From positions 87,685 through 151,684 of the forward strand of contig NZ_JABBNC010000024.1 in the NCBI RefSeq assembly GCF_012933445.1: 64,000 nt of DNA. Direction: 5' to 3'. Numbering within the stretch: the first letter of the stretch is position 1; every line of letters begins with the position of its first letter. The notes below the pieces were generated by a model. That model was not told where the DNA came from, did no database searches, and worked only from the letters and a program-made list of their open reading frames with translations. The translations under genes were made by a program, and so were the position numbers. The stretch is from Actinoplanes sp. TBRC 11911 (lineage in GTDB: Bacteria; Actinomycetota; Actinomycetes; Mycobacteriales; Micromonosporaceae). Positions 7,889 to 16,932 of the stretch are shown piece after piece.

Positions 7889-9703
7889 CTAGCGCTGGCC
7901 GCCGGCCAGTTTCTTGACCACCTTGAGCGCGGAACGGAAGATCCACAGGACCCGGCCCGCCCAGGACTTCTTGTAGAACTGGATCTCCCAGTCCAACTTG
8001 CTGAGCGCCAGATCGCGCGACCGGATCATCTGGTCGGTCCAGGCCATCATCTCGACCAGGTGGCTGGCTTCGTAGCGCTGGCGCCAGTTCGCCTCGGCCA
8101 TCTCCCGGAAGCCGTCCACGTCCACGCTGGGTGAACCCGTCCGCACGGACAGCAGCTGGAGCTGGCGATCGTGCTGCTCGGCCAGCGAGAGCTCGGAGTC
8201 GGCCGTCTCCAGCGCCATGTGCAGCTCGACGGCCTCGCGCACCTGGGCGTCGCCGACCGCGATGCCGACCATGCCGAGCACGATGGCGGTGAGGTCGACA
8301 GCGGAGAAGTTGAGCGCCCACGGATGCGGGCTGGCCGAGGAGACCAGCTGGACCGCGAACTGCCACCCCGCCCGGATCTCGGCGACCTCGCGTGCGACCG
8401 GCTCGATGGGCTCCCACCGGGTGGGCAGCAGCGTCAGCCCGTTCTCGGTGACCATGATGTCGGCGAAACCCGCGAGAGCGGCCGGCCCGGTCAGCAGACC
8501 GTCACGTTCCTGGTCGCGCAGCCACGAGTCGTACCGGGCGAGCTCGATCCGCATCTCCCGTACGTCCGCGGTGGCCGCCAGGTGCAGCAGCCGTTCCTCC
8601 AGCACGTAGCCGCGGTCGGCGCCGAGTGTCACCGGCTCGCTGATCCGGCGCAGGCCGGCGCGTTCGATCGTGCCCTCGATCTGGTTGAGAACGCTGGTGC
8701 GGATCTCGTCGCCGGCCGTCGCGACCTCGTACGCGAACGTGCCGCGCGCGTCGCCGACCAGCAGCTCGTGGGAGAGGACGACCGGGCCGACACCGTCGCC
8801 GGCACCGCGAGCGATCACCAGCCACGCGGGGGCGACAGTGTCCTCGGCGCCGGCCCGCAGAGCGCGGTTCGCCAGCTGCCGAGGGTCGCTCAGCACGGCC
8901 TTGCCGCGGAAACCGGCCACCAGAGCCTGGTTCACGGCGGTGCCGAGCAGGGGCCGGAGCGGGGAGGACACGTCGCCGATCAGGCTCTCGCCGATCAGCA
9001 CGGTCGGGACCGCGGGCTCCGGGAAGGTCGCGTACGTCGTGGCCACCCGCAAGCCGGCGCCGGCCAGCCGGTCGACGAGCTGCCGCCGCGAAGCGGGCCG
9101 ATGCGGGTCGTGGTCGTCGACCGGATACCAGTTGGCGTCCAGCCGTTCGTGGGCACCCGGCTCCAGCCGCACGGTGTGATGCAGCCCGAGGTGGTTGTCG
9201 TGCATCAGCACGAGAACACCGTCCGGGTGCACGGCCTCGGCGAGCCGGTCGATCAGCTCGGCCGGCGCCATTTGCTCGCCTTCGACCGAGTTGAGGCGTT
9301 CCACGCCGTCGGCCGCGACCACCAGGTCGTAGCGTTGTGCCGGGTCGAGTTTGACGACCGCGCCGGTCAGCACCGTGACCTCGGGGAACGCGCGAGCGGC
9401 CTGCTCGGCGTCGAGGAGCGAGCGCAGCAGCCACGTCACGGCCGCGCCGGTTTGAACCAGCCCGGACACGAGCTCGTCGGCGTGCGGCCCGGCCACCAGG
9501 ACGGTGCTGCCGGGGCGGGCGATCTGGCGTAGCAGGTGTCGCATCGCGGCGCCCCGGGGAAGAGCCGGCCCGCGCTGAGGGTCCCGATCTGACCACGCGA
9601 ACATCTCGCCACCGATGCGCCGCAGGTTCGGCACGGGCGGGGCGGCGAGAGCGCTGGCGAAGTCCGTGCCCTGCAAGGGGAGCAGAGCAGCGGCGTCCGT
9701 CAT
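7889..9703 (-). CDS. Degenerate methyltransferase-fold protein, copy 1
   Basis: The 604-residue soluble protein has a Rossmann-type block near residues 70-160 (TVLVAGPHADELVSGL, then QRYDLVVAADGVERLNSVEG and VHPDGVLVLMHDN) that looks like a class I SAM-methyltransferase core with a degraded glycine motif. The middle holds GKAVLSDPRQLANRAL, and the tail is helical and basic. The same order of blocks occurs in the 24455-25963 protein (AGPHDDG, VALDGVRRL-SVEG, REVLSDPRRLA), so the two are paralogues. Function is unknown; O-methylation or assembly of the glycan is a guess. Its ATG overlaps (TAATG) the stop of an LQHGW-family pseudogene just upstream, the same gene order as the intact cassette at 23.6-26.0 kb. 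Confidence 0.65.
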   Translation of the reverse strand: MTDAAALLPLQGTDFASALAAPPVPNLRRIGGEMFAWSDRDPQRGPALPRGAAMRHLLRQIARPGSTVLVAGPHADELVSGLVQTGAAVTWLLRSLLDAEQAARAFPEVTVLTGAVVKLDPAQRYDLVVAADGVERLNSVEGEQMAPAELIDRLAEAVHPDGVLVLMHDNHLGLHHTVRLEPGAHERLDANWYPVDDHDPHRPASRRQLVDRLAGAGLRVATTYATFPEPAVPTVLIGESLIGDVSSPLRPLLGTAVNQALVAGFRGKAVLSDPRQLANRALRAGAEDTVAPAWLVIARGAGDGVGPVVLSHELLVGDARGTFAYEVATAGDEIRTSVLNQIEGTIERAGLRRISEPVTLGADRGYVLEERLLHLAATADVREMRIELARYDSWLRDQERDGLLTGPAALAGFADIMVTENGLTLLPTRWEPIEPVAREVAEIRAGWQFAVQLVSSASPHPWALNFSAVDLTAIVLGMVGIAVGDAQVREAVELHMALETADSELSLAEQHDRQLQLLSVRTGSPSVDVDGFREMAEANWRQRYEASHLVEMMAWTDQMIRSRDLALSKLDWEIQFYKKSWAGRVLWIFRSALKVVKKLAGGQR

Positions 9704-10058
9704 TACTTATACCTCTCTGTCGAAGCGGGCCACCCCAGAATGGCTCGCAACTCGTCCGGATGGGCCGGCTCCTGCGCACCGAGCTGCGAGTGAGCCAGCT
9801 GGTGAACGGTGTCGTAGTCGGTCTGGTGCCCATCGACTGTCGGCGGAGCCGGAGCTCGCCGCCATGCGTGCAATCAGTGTTCTCAAGGATCATCGGATCG
9901 CCGCAACCTGCACGTTTCGACCCGCCAACGTGCCGTAACGAGGCAGCACGGCACAACCGGCTTGATATTACTCGGCGATGCCGACCCGCCTCAGCTAGGC
10001 GGCTGACCAGAGAACTCCGATAATGGTCACACAACCGGAAACCGCGATGGCGGTCACA
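9703..10058 (-). pseudogene. Decayed third copy of the LQHGW-family gene
   Basis: On the - strand one frame reads HRGF then DHYRSSLVSRLAEAGRHRRV-ISSRL and CGDPMILENTDCTHGGELRL. After a frame change it reads VHQLAHSQLGAQ-PAHPDELRAILGWP, ending in TAA at 9703-9705. These match, in order, HGYRGF, RDFLLRQLVELRRHKRVISN, YGDPMVLEDADLTFGGEPRL, ELARSELGAD and EELRVHLGW of the 4277-5137 protein. At least two frame disruptions lie between the matching blocks, and the N-terminal half is missing. Upstream (10059-10200) is AT-richer sequence with no coding signal. Confidence 0.8.
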
Positions 10059-10234
10059 AAATATCTTTAATACAACTTTTTGGTATTGATACCGGCACGC
10101 CATGACAATTCGTGTGTCTGACCATTACCCGCTGTTCGGCGCGGTTACCACCCGGAACAACTACTCCGCCAGGCCAGGGCCTACAGTGGACATTTGTGCT
10201 TTCCGCGGGCGCTGCAACCCCTGCAACGCCGAAG

Positions 10235-10285
10235 GGCCCGGTCTCGCGACGTCACGCCTGCCCCCGTGAGCCGTGAGACCGGGCC
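10235..10285 (-). terminator. Candidate terminator downstream of the MMPL gene
   Basis: An 11-bp perfect stem (GGCCCGGTCTC at 10235-10245 with 10275-10285) encloses a 29-base loop, 28 bases past the MMPL stop. The long loop lowers confidence. Apart from this, 10059-10313 shows no gene. Confidence 0.45.
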
Positions 10286-10313
10286 ACCTCGCACTGCCGG
10301 GCCCTTGCCGTCG

Positions 10314-12485
10314 CTACCCCATCGGCACCAGTTCGCGCTCGCGCTGCTCGACCGGCGCGGGCGCCTCGTGGGCGATCCGCGGCAACCAGCCCAGCCAGCG
10401 GGGCAACCACCAGTTCTTCTCGCCGAGCAGGGCCATCACCGCGGGCAGCAGCACCGCCCGGACGATCGTGGCGTCCAGCAGGACCGCGGCCGCCAGACCG
10501 ACGCCGAGCTGCTTGGTGGACGCCAGCGGAAGCGTCGCGAACAGGGCGAAGACCGCCATCATCACCACCGCGGCGCTGGTGATCACGCCCGCCGTGCGGC
10601 CGATGCCCTCACGCACCGCCTGCTTGGTCGACAGGCCGCGGTCGTGCCCCTCACGGATGCGGCTCAGCACGAAGACGTGGTAGTCCATCGACAATCCGAA
10701 CAGGATGATGAACAGGAACAACGGCATCCAGTTCGTGATCCCGCCGCTCGCCTTGAACCCGAGCTGGTGCTCGAAATGCCCGTACTGGAAGACCCAGACC
10801 AGCATTCCGTACGCCGCGGCGACCGACAGCAGGTTCAGCACCACGCCGGTCAGCGCGATCACGACCGAGCGGAACGACACCAGCAGCAGCAGGAACGCCA
10901 GTCCCAGGACGAACCCGAACACCCACGGCAGGCTCGCGTCCAACCGTGCGTTGAAGTCGGCACCACCCGCCGTCTCGCCGGTGACCAGCGCTGTCGCACC
11001 CGGCAACCGGCCGAAGGTCGCCGGCACCACGTCCTGGCGCAGGAACGTCAGCGACGCGTCGGCGGGCAACCCGACCGACACCACCGCGACCGTGCCGGCC
11101 GGGTTGATCCGCACGTCGACCGGGCCCGCCAGCCGGCCGCCGCTCTTCGCGACAGCGGTCTTGAACGCGCCCAGCTCCCGGTCGAACGCCGCGCCCTTGA
11201 CCGTGGGCGCCTGGACGACGATCTCGGCCGGGGTGGTCTCGCTCGGGAAGGAACGGTCGATCGCCGCGAACGCCACCACCACCGGCGCGTTCGGCGACAG
11301 ATCCTCCACGCTCTCCCCCTTGGTCTTGAGGTCGAGGGTCGGAGCGGCCAGCGCGGCCAGGGCGGCGATCGCGATCAGGGCGGAGATCAGCGGCTTGGCC
11401 AGCACGACCCGCAGCACCGCGTTCCACACTCGGCCGCCCTCGCGCCGGCGGTACAACCCGGGGATCTTGACGGCGTCGACCCGGTCGCCGAGCGCCGACA
11501 GCAGCGCCGGCAGCACGGTGAGCGAACCCAGCACGGCCGTGGCCACCACCAGGATCGTCCCGACCGCGAAGCTGGTGAACGTCGCGTCCAGCGTGAAGAA
11601 CATGCCGGCCATCGCCACGATCACGGTGAGGCCGGAGACCCAGATCGACCGCCCCGATGTCTGCGCCGCGATCACCAGCGCCCGATGCGCGTCGGCGCCG
11701 TTGCGACGTTCGTCACGTTCACGCTTGATATAGAACAGGCAGTAGTCGACCCCCACCGCAAGGCCGACCAGCAGCATCACGTGCATCGTCGTGTCGACCG
11801 TGGGCGCGAACCGGCTGGCGAACGCGAGCAACCCCAGCGCCGCGACCACCGCCGTGACCGCCAGCGCGACCGGCAGCAGCGCCGCCACGACCGCACCGAA
11901 GGCGATCAGCAGAATGCCCAGGGTGACCGGGATGGACAGCAGCGAGAGCCGCTGCAGCCCGCTGTCCAGGGCGTCACCGATCAGCTTGTCGCCGCTGGCG
12001 TCGCCGGCCTCCGCGATGTAGAGCTCCGGATGCGCGGCCTGCATCCGCTCGACCGTGTCGAGAGCCGGCCCGACCCGCTCCTTGGCGGTGTCCGCGTCGC
12101 CCGTGATGCTGAACGAGATCAGCGACGACTTCCCGTCCGGTGACTCGATCGGCTTGCCGATGCCGGTCACGCCGGCGGTGGTGCCGAGAGCCTTGGTCAC
12201 GTCCGCGACGGCCGCCGACCGATCCGTGCCGGCCCGGTTCTGCACCAGCACCATCTCACCGGCCGGCTGGTCCGGGAACCCGGCCGCCGCGACGATGCGA
12301 TCGGCCCGCCCGGAGTCCCCGTGCCCTTGCTCGGCACTCGTCGCCTCGCGGGTCCCGATGTGTCCGCTGAGGACGGTCACCCCCACGACGAAGGCGATCC
12401 AACCCAGGATCGCGAGCGCCCGATGACGGGCACTCCACATCGCAGCACGAGCCGCGATCCCCTTGACGTTCTCCGTGTTCCTCAT
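10314..12485 (-). CDS. MMPL/RND-family membrane exporter
   Basis: The 723-residue protein has the two-fold repeat of MmpL transporters. One N-terminal helix (residues about 25-42) precedes a periplasmic domain, then come five to six clustered helices containing GLAVGVDYCLFYIKRERDE, a second periplasmic domain, and a second helix cluster with GLSMDYHVFVLSRIREGHD. The paired G-x-x-x-D-Y motifs are the proton-relay signature of MMPL proteins. Such proteins export lipids, glycolipids or toxic compounds. It lies directly downstream of a histidine kinase/response regulator pair on the same strand (74-base gap), so it may be the regulated output. The substrate is unknown; export of an acylated glycan intermediate would fit the neighbourhood but is not shown. 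Confidence 0.88.
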   Translation of the reverse strand: MRNTENVKGIAARAAMWSARHRALAILGWIAFVVGVTVLSGHIGTREATSAEQGHGDSGRADRIVAAAGFPDQPAGEMVLVQNRAGTDRSAAVADVTKALGTTAGVTGIGKPIESPDGKSSLISFSITGDADTAKERVGPALDTVERMQAAHPELYIAEAGDASGDKLIGDALDSGLQRLSLLSIPVTLGILLIAFGAVVAALLPVALAVTAVVAALGLLAFASRFAPTVDTTMHVMLLVGLAVGVDYCLFYIKRERDERRNGADAHRALVIAAQTSGRSIWVSGLTVIVAMAGMFFTLDATFTSFAVGTILVVATAVLGSLTVLPALLSALGDRVDAVKIPGLYRRREGGRVWNAVLRVVLAKPLISALIAIAALAALAAPTLDLKTKGESVEDLSPNAPVVVAFAAIDRSFPSETTPAEIVVQAPTVKGAAFDRELGAFKTAVAKSGGRLAGPVDVRINPAGTVAVVSVGLPADASLTFLRQDVVPATFGRLPGATALVTGETAGGADFNARLDASLPWVFGFVLGLAFLLLLVSFRSVVIALTGVVLNLLSVAAAYGMLVWVFQYGHFEHQLGFKASGGITNWMPLFLFIILFGLSMDYHVFVLSRIREGHDRGLSTKQAVREGIGRTAGVITSAAVVMMAVFALFATLPLASTKQLGVGLAAAVLLDATIVRAVLLPAVMALLGEKNWWLPRWLGWLPRIAHEAPAPVEQRERELVPMG

Positions 12486-12559
12486 GGCGAAAACGCTATG
12501 AAGTCAGAAGACCCCGATCGATACCGCAGACTCCCGTATCCGTGGTAGGGGTAGCACTA

Positions 12560-13204
12560 CTATCCCTGGAGGTAGGCCAGCACGGCCAGCACCCGGCGGT
12601 GCTGTTCCTCGTCCTGGAACAGGTTGAGCTTGGTGAAGATGTTGCGCACGTGCTTCTCGACCGCGCCGTCGGTGATGACCATCTTGCGCGCGATCGCGGC
12701 GTTCGTCAGGCCCTCGGCCATGTAGGCCAGCACCTCGCGCTCGCGCGGGGTGAGGTTGCGCAGCGGGTCGTCGCGGCGGCGGCGGACCAGCAGCTGGCTG
12801 ACCACCTCGGGGTCGAGAACGGTGCCGCCGCCGGCGACGCGGGTCAGCGCGTCCAGGAAGTCGGCGATCTGCGAGACCCGGTCCTTCAGCAGATAGCCGA
12901 CCGCGCCCAGGCGGTCGGCCAGCAGATCGTCGGCGTACGAGACCTCGACGTACTGCGAAAGCACCAGGATCGGGCTGCCGGGCACCCGGCTGCGGGCCTC
13001 GACCGCGGCGCGCAGGCCCTCGTCGGTGTGTGAGGGCGGCATCCGTACGTCCACGATGGACACGTCGGGCCGGTGTTCGACGATCGCGTCGACGAGGGAA
13101 GGCCCGTCGCCGACAACGGCCACCACCGCATGACCGTTCTCTTCGACGAGCCGGACCAGTCCCTCGCGCAACAGCACCGCGTCGTCGGCAATCACCACCC
13201 GCAT
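12560..13204 (-). CDS. NarL/LuxR-family response regulator
   Basis: The 214-residue regulator has an N-terminal receiver with the acidic pair Asp7/Asp8 (VIADD), phosphoacceptor Asp52 (SIVDVRMP) and conserved Lys (GYLLKD). The C-terminal LuxR helix-turn-helix has LTPREREVLAYMAEGLTNAA and VEKHVRNIFTKLNL. It starts 12 bases after the histidine kinase stop, forming a two-component operon. The kinase should phosphorylate Asp52. The adjacent MMPL gene is a likely target, by position only. Confidence 0.93.
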   Translation of the reverse strand: MRVVIADDAVLLREGLVRLVEENGHAVVAVVGDGPSLVDAIVEHRPDVSIVDVRMPPSHTDEGLRAAVEARSRVPGSPILVLSQYVEVSYADDLLADRLGAVGYLLKDRVSQIADFLDALTRVAGGGTVLDPEVVSQLLVRRRRDDPLRNLTPREREVLAYMAEGLTNAAIARKMVITDGAVEKHVRNIFTKLNLFQDEEQHRRVLAVLAYLQG

Positions 13205-13216
13205 GCGGCCATGGTG

Positions 13217-14536
13217 TCAGATCGGCAATGCGGCCGTGAGCCGTGTGCCCGCGCCGCCCGGGCTGTCCACGTGCAGGACCCCGCCGGCGGCCCGGACCCG
13301 GTCGTCCAGCCCGGCGAGTCCGTGGCCCTTGGCCAGGCTGGCCCCGCCGACGCCGTCGTCGGCCACGGTGATCATCAGGCCGGCCGCGAGGCGCTCGACG
13401 GTGACCTGGACCTCATTGGCGTGGCTGTGCTTGGCGACGTTGGTGAGCGCCTCGGCGACCACGAAGTAGGCCGTCGACTCGAGGGTCGGTTCCAGCCGCT
13501 CGGTGACCGGGGCCTCCAGGTCGACCGGGATGGTGCAGCGTCCGGCCAGGGCGGTCAGCGCCGCCTGCAGGCCCCGGTCGACCAGGATCGGCGGGGCGAT
13601 GCCGCGGGACAGCGCGCGGAGTTCGTCGAGCGTCTCGCGGGTCTGTTCGAGGGCTTCCTTGACGGTGGCGCGGGCGGCTTCCGGGTCGGTGGCGAACTGC
13701 TGCTCGGCACGGCCCAGGTCCATCGCGAGCCGGACCAGTCGTTGCTGCGGCCCGTCGTGGATGTCGCGTTCGAGCCGGCGCAGCGCGGTCGCCTCGGCGG
13801 AGACGGCGGCGGCCTTCTGCGCCTGGGCCACCTCGCGGGCCGCGTTGGCCTCGGCCACCTGCTCGCGCAACTCGTTCATGCCGCTGAGCAGACCCCTGGC
13901 GAAGTACGCCTCGAGCAGCGCCGCACCCCGCACCACCGGGTAGAGCGTGCCCAGGAAGAAGATGCCGACGGCCAGGTAGAAGAAGACGCGGGTGCCGTAG
14001 TCGCCGTTCAGTCCGAGCAGGTCCGGCAGGTCCTGGTCGTTCGGGCCGTTCGGGACCGTCCAGCCCCACAGGCCCCAGGTGAGGCCGCCGAGCGTGCCCG
14101 CCCACCAGGTCACCACGAACGCGAACGAGATGGTGCTGGGGATGAACCGGAACATGCCGTGCAGCAGGTCGAGCCAGGTCTGCCCGTCGGTGAACGGGAC
14201 GAACATCCGCCGCATCAGGTCGCCCTCGGGGCGTTTCTTGTAGTACGGATGCTGCATCTTGTAGCCGAAGACCGGGCCGATCCGGGCGCGCTCGAAGATC
14301 GCGAAGCCGCGCGCCATGAACAGGGTGCCGACCAGGATCGGAATGCCCACCCAGATGATGGCGGTGCCCACGCCCAACCAGAACGCGGTCATGAAGAGTA
14401 CGTTCGCGACGATGCCTAGCGGGAAGCCGACCAGCACGTATTGGGTGTCGATGCCGAGCCGGCGGATAACGCGCAGGGCCGGTGCGGGGGCGTACGGGGC
14501 GGTGGCCTGGGTTGTCATGCCTTTGACGCTAGGCAT
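13217..14536 (-). CDS. Sensor histidine kinase (HisKA_3 type) with N-terminal membrane sensor
   Basis: The product is 439 residues. The N-terminal half (about 25-215) contains four membrane segments and the putative-sensor signature ILVGTLFMARGFAIFER. A short coiled linker follows, then the dimerisation box LERDIHDGPQQRLVRLAMDL with phospho-accepting His260, and a HATPase domain (EALTNVAKHS, DDGVGG, GHGLAGLDDRV). It belongs to the NarX/DesK-like group that pairs with LuxR regulators. The ATG at 14536 is chosen because GGGAGG stands six bases before it; ATG 14518 is the alternative. A much longer frame continuing to 16450 is antisense read-through of the next gene. Confidence 0.9.
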   Translation of the reverse strand: MPSVKGMTTQATAPYAPAPALRVIRRLGIDTQYVLVGFPLGIVANVLFMTAFWLGVGTAIIWVGIPILVGTLFMARGFAIFERARIGPVFGYKMQHPYYKKRPEGDLMRRMFVPFTDGQTWLDLLHGMFRFIPSTISFAFVVTWWAGTLGGLTWGLWGWTVPNGPNDQDLPDLLGLNGDYGTRVFFYLAVGIFFLGTLYPVVRGAALLEAYFARGLLSGMNELREQVAEANAAREVAQAQKAAAVSAEATALRRLERDIHDGPQQRLVRLAMDLGRAEQQFATDPEAARATVKEALEQTRETLDELRALSRGIAPPILVDRGLQAALTALAGRCTIPVDLEAPVTERLEPTLESTAYFVVAEALTNVAKHSHANEVQVTVERLAAGLMITVADDGVGGASLAKGHGLAGLDDRVRAAGGVLHVDSPGGAGTRLTAALPI

Positions 14537-14613
14537 CGGCGTCCTCCCATCCGATCCCGCTGACCGCCCGATCGACAGTAGGGTTAACCCGACCCTAGGC
14601 CGGGCGAACAACC

Positions 14614-16932
14614 CTACGGCAGCTGGTACACGGTCACCGGGCCGTCGGAGAAACGCGCGGTCGCGACCTTGCCCAGGTCGGGCGAGACGCCGCCGGTGGC
14701 CCGCTGGTCCGCGAAGAGCCACCGCACGTTGAACTGCCGACGCAGCTCGGCGACGTCGGCCGCCCGCGCACTCTGGAAGACCCGCTGGTTGAGCTGGTAC
14801 ACGGGCTGTTCGGGAGCGGGCTGGAAGTTGTAGCGCTGCCCGTTCACGCCGTCCTGCGCCACCGCCTGGTCGGTGTAACCCCAGCTCTCGACCACCGCGC
14901 GGCGGCCGCTGAGCCCGCTCACCCAGAACGCCCGCGCGTCGCAGAGGTCCGGCGAGGAGATGGCGACGCAGTGCACGTTGGTGGCGATCACGTCGTCGTC
15001 GCCGGAATGCTTCTGCAGCCAGAGCGCGGCGGTCATCTCGGCGCCGGTCACCTCGCTGGCGGGTTTGTTGGGCGTCGGCGGCGGGTTGGTGAGCGCCCGG
15101 TAACCGTCCTGGACGCGCTGGTCGAAACCGCTGCCCAGGCCGGCGCCGACCACGGCGGCGAGCAGCGCGATCGGGATCGCCCGCCACGCCATCCGCTTGG
15201 TGGCGAACCGCCAGACCGCGAGGCCGATCGCGATCACCACGGCGGCCAGCAGCGCGGTCCGTAGGAGCGGCCAGGTCAGCGCCCACGCCCAGGACACCAC
15301 CTTGTGCGGCGGGATCGCCACCGGTGGCGCGAGCGCGGACCACAACCCGCCGGCCAGCAGACCGGCCACCACCGGCCGCCACCCTCGTTCGTGGTCGGCG
15401 AGCAGCCAGACGGTGCCGACCGTGGCGAACGGGATCACCCCGATGAAGAAGTAGGCCTGGCTGAGCGACGGGTGCCAGAGCAGCCAGGCGGCCCCGAGCC
15501 CGGACAACGTCATACCGGCCAGCAGCCAGGCGGCGGGCTCGCCGCGGGTGCGCCGGGTGCCGATGGCGGCGAGCGAGAGCAGGCGCGGGCCTTGCATGAG
15601 CATGCACCACACGGTGATACCCGCGATGAACACCAGACCGGCCGCGGACGCGTTGGCCACCCCGAACGGGAGGAACCGGCTTCCGTCGATCTTGTCCTGG
15701 TAGCCGATCGTGGCCTTGTACGGCGCGAACCCGTTGAGCAGGGCGAACGGCTGCAGGCCCAGGACGCTGGCACCGCCGCCCGCGAAGAGCTTCGTCTGCA
15801 GCACCGTCGCCGCCGCGACGACACCGAGGAACGTGAGCGCACCGGCGAACCGCTCCCGGTGCTTGAACCACAGCATGACGGTGACCACCAGCATGCCGGC
15901 GACCACGGGTGGCAACGCACTCGATTTCGCGCCGGCGCAGGCCAGCGCCAGCGGGCCGACCAGGAGCCAGGCCCACCGCAACCTGCGACCGCGGACGAGG
16001 TCGACCGCGAGCAGCACGAGAAGGCCGACCAGCGGGAGCGCGTAGACCTGGGACGGGCTGAGCAGGACCAGCGGCGTGCCGCCACCGGCCGGGCCGACCG
16101 GAGCACCCAGCACGAGGGGTCGCCCGAGGATCGCGACCACCCCGCCGAGCGCGCCGGCCCACCATTTGCCGGCCAGATCCCGGGCGAGCACCGCGGCGAC
16201 GAAGACCGCGGTCGCGGCGACCGGCAGGATCCAGAGCCGGAACAGCACGACGGACGGGTCGATCCGGGTGACCATGCTGCCGACGGCCATGTCGGCGTCG
16301 GCGAGATACGTGTAGCGCAGCGTGTTCCCGGCCAGCTGCGGCACCTGGAACGGCATCGACCTGGTCATCTCGTGCACGAGCGCGAGGTGGTACATCAGGT
16401 CCTGGTAGTAGACCGCGGTGACCGGCGGCAGCGGATTGGACCGCCACCACGTGTAGATGATCACCACGACCACCACGAGGCCACCGGCCATGATCCAGGA
16501 CCAGCGCACCGGCAGCGGCTCCGGCTCGGCGATCCGCCAGTGACCGCGCAGCCTCGGCACCGCGGCGAAGAGCACCAGAATCAGCAGCGGCCAGCCGGGC
16601 AGCAGCGCCTGCAGTCCGGTGGCGGCCGCCAGGGCCCAGCCGACGAGCATGACGAGCAGGCCGGTCGCGGCGCCCAGGCCGAGGTCCTCGGGCCAGTTGC
16701 CGCGGCTGCCGCGCAACGCGCGGTGCACCAGGGTGCCGGGCAGCACGACGCCCAGGCCGAGATAGAGCACGTAGAGCGCGATATCGGGGATCGGGGTGTC
16801 GGTCTGCACGAGACCGCCCACGGCGAGCGCCGCGGGCACGATCCAGGGAAGAATCCTGGGGAAGAGCTGGGTCTTCTTACGCCTGGGAACCTGTGCCTCA
16901 GCCGGTTCGGCGGAAAGGACCGTCGTCGTCAC
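14614..16932 (-). CDS. Large polytopic membrane protein, GT-C glycosyltransferase-like
   Basis: The 772-residue protein has a cytoplasmic basic N-terminus (PRRKKTQLFPRILPW), about fourteen membrane helices, and a soluble C-terminal domain of about 160 residues after the last helix (GLGSGFDQRVQDGYRAL onward). The first large loop contains TAVYYQDLMYHLALVHEM and PQLAGNTLRYTYLADADM. Acidic residues in the first loop near Y-D-x-x-Y-H are what RgtA/PMT-like GT-C enzymes use. That points to transfer of a sugar from a polyprenyl donor outside the membrane, by architecture only. Its GTG overlaps the stop of the LuxC-like gene as GTGA, so it is the last gene of the acyl operon and probably acts in the same pathway. 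Confidence 0.6.
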   Translation of the reverse strand: MTTTVLSAEPAEAQVPRRKKTQLFPRILPWIVPAALAVGGLVQTDTPIPDIALYVLYLGLGVVLPGTLVHRALRGSRGNWPEDLGLGAATGLLVMLVGWALAAATGLQALLPGWPLLILVLFAAVPRLRGHWRIAEPEPLPVRWSWIMAGGLVVVVVIIYTWWRSNPLPPVTAVYYQDLMYHLALVHEMTRSMPFQVPQLAGNTLRYTYLADADMAVGSMVTRIDPSVVLFRLWILPVAATAVFVAAVLARDLAGKWWAGALGGVVAILGRPLVLGAPVGPAGGGTPLVLLSPSQVYALPLVGLLVLLAVDLVRGRRLRWAWLLVGPLALACAGAKSSALPPVVAGMLVVTVMLWFKHRERFAGALTFLGVVAAATVLQTKLFAGGGASVLGLQPFALLNGFAPYKATIGYQDKIDGSRFLPFGVANASAAGLVFIAGITVWCMLMQGPRLLSLAAIGTRRTRGEPAAWLLAGMTLSGLGAAWLLWHPSLSQAYFFIGVIPFATVGTVWLLADHERGWRPVVAGLLAGGLWSALAPPVAIPPHKVVSWAWALTWPLLRTALLAAVVIAIGLAVWRFATKRMAWRAIPIALLAAVVGAGLGSGFDQRVQDGYRALTNPPPTPNKPASEVTGAEMTAALWLQKHSGDDDVIATNVHCVAISSPDLCDARAFWVSGLSGRRAVVESWGYTDQAVAQDGVNGQRYNFQPAPEQPVYQLNQRVFQSARAADVAELRRQFNVRWLFADQRATGGVSPDLGKVATARFSDGPVTVYQLP

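Noticed and set aside
6564..8417. 617-residue - strand frame across pseH-pseI
   Set aside because: It is antisense to well-supported pse genes and crosses the terminator hairpin. No recognisable domain.
10194..12143. 649-residue + strand open frame opposite the MMPL gene
   Set aside because: It is rich in Arg/Gln/His/Asp without any domain, as expected for the antisense of GC-rich coding DNA. The - strand MMPL frame has full family motifs.
14537..16450. Extension of the histidine kinase frame to a 1077-residue protein
   Set aside because: The added N-terminal part is an out-of-frame reading of the adjacent membrane protein gene. A strong GGGAGG and ATG at 14536 set the true start.
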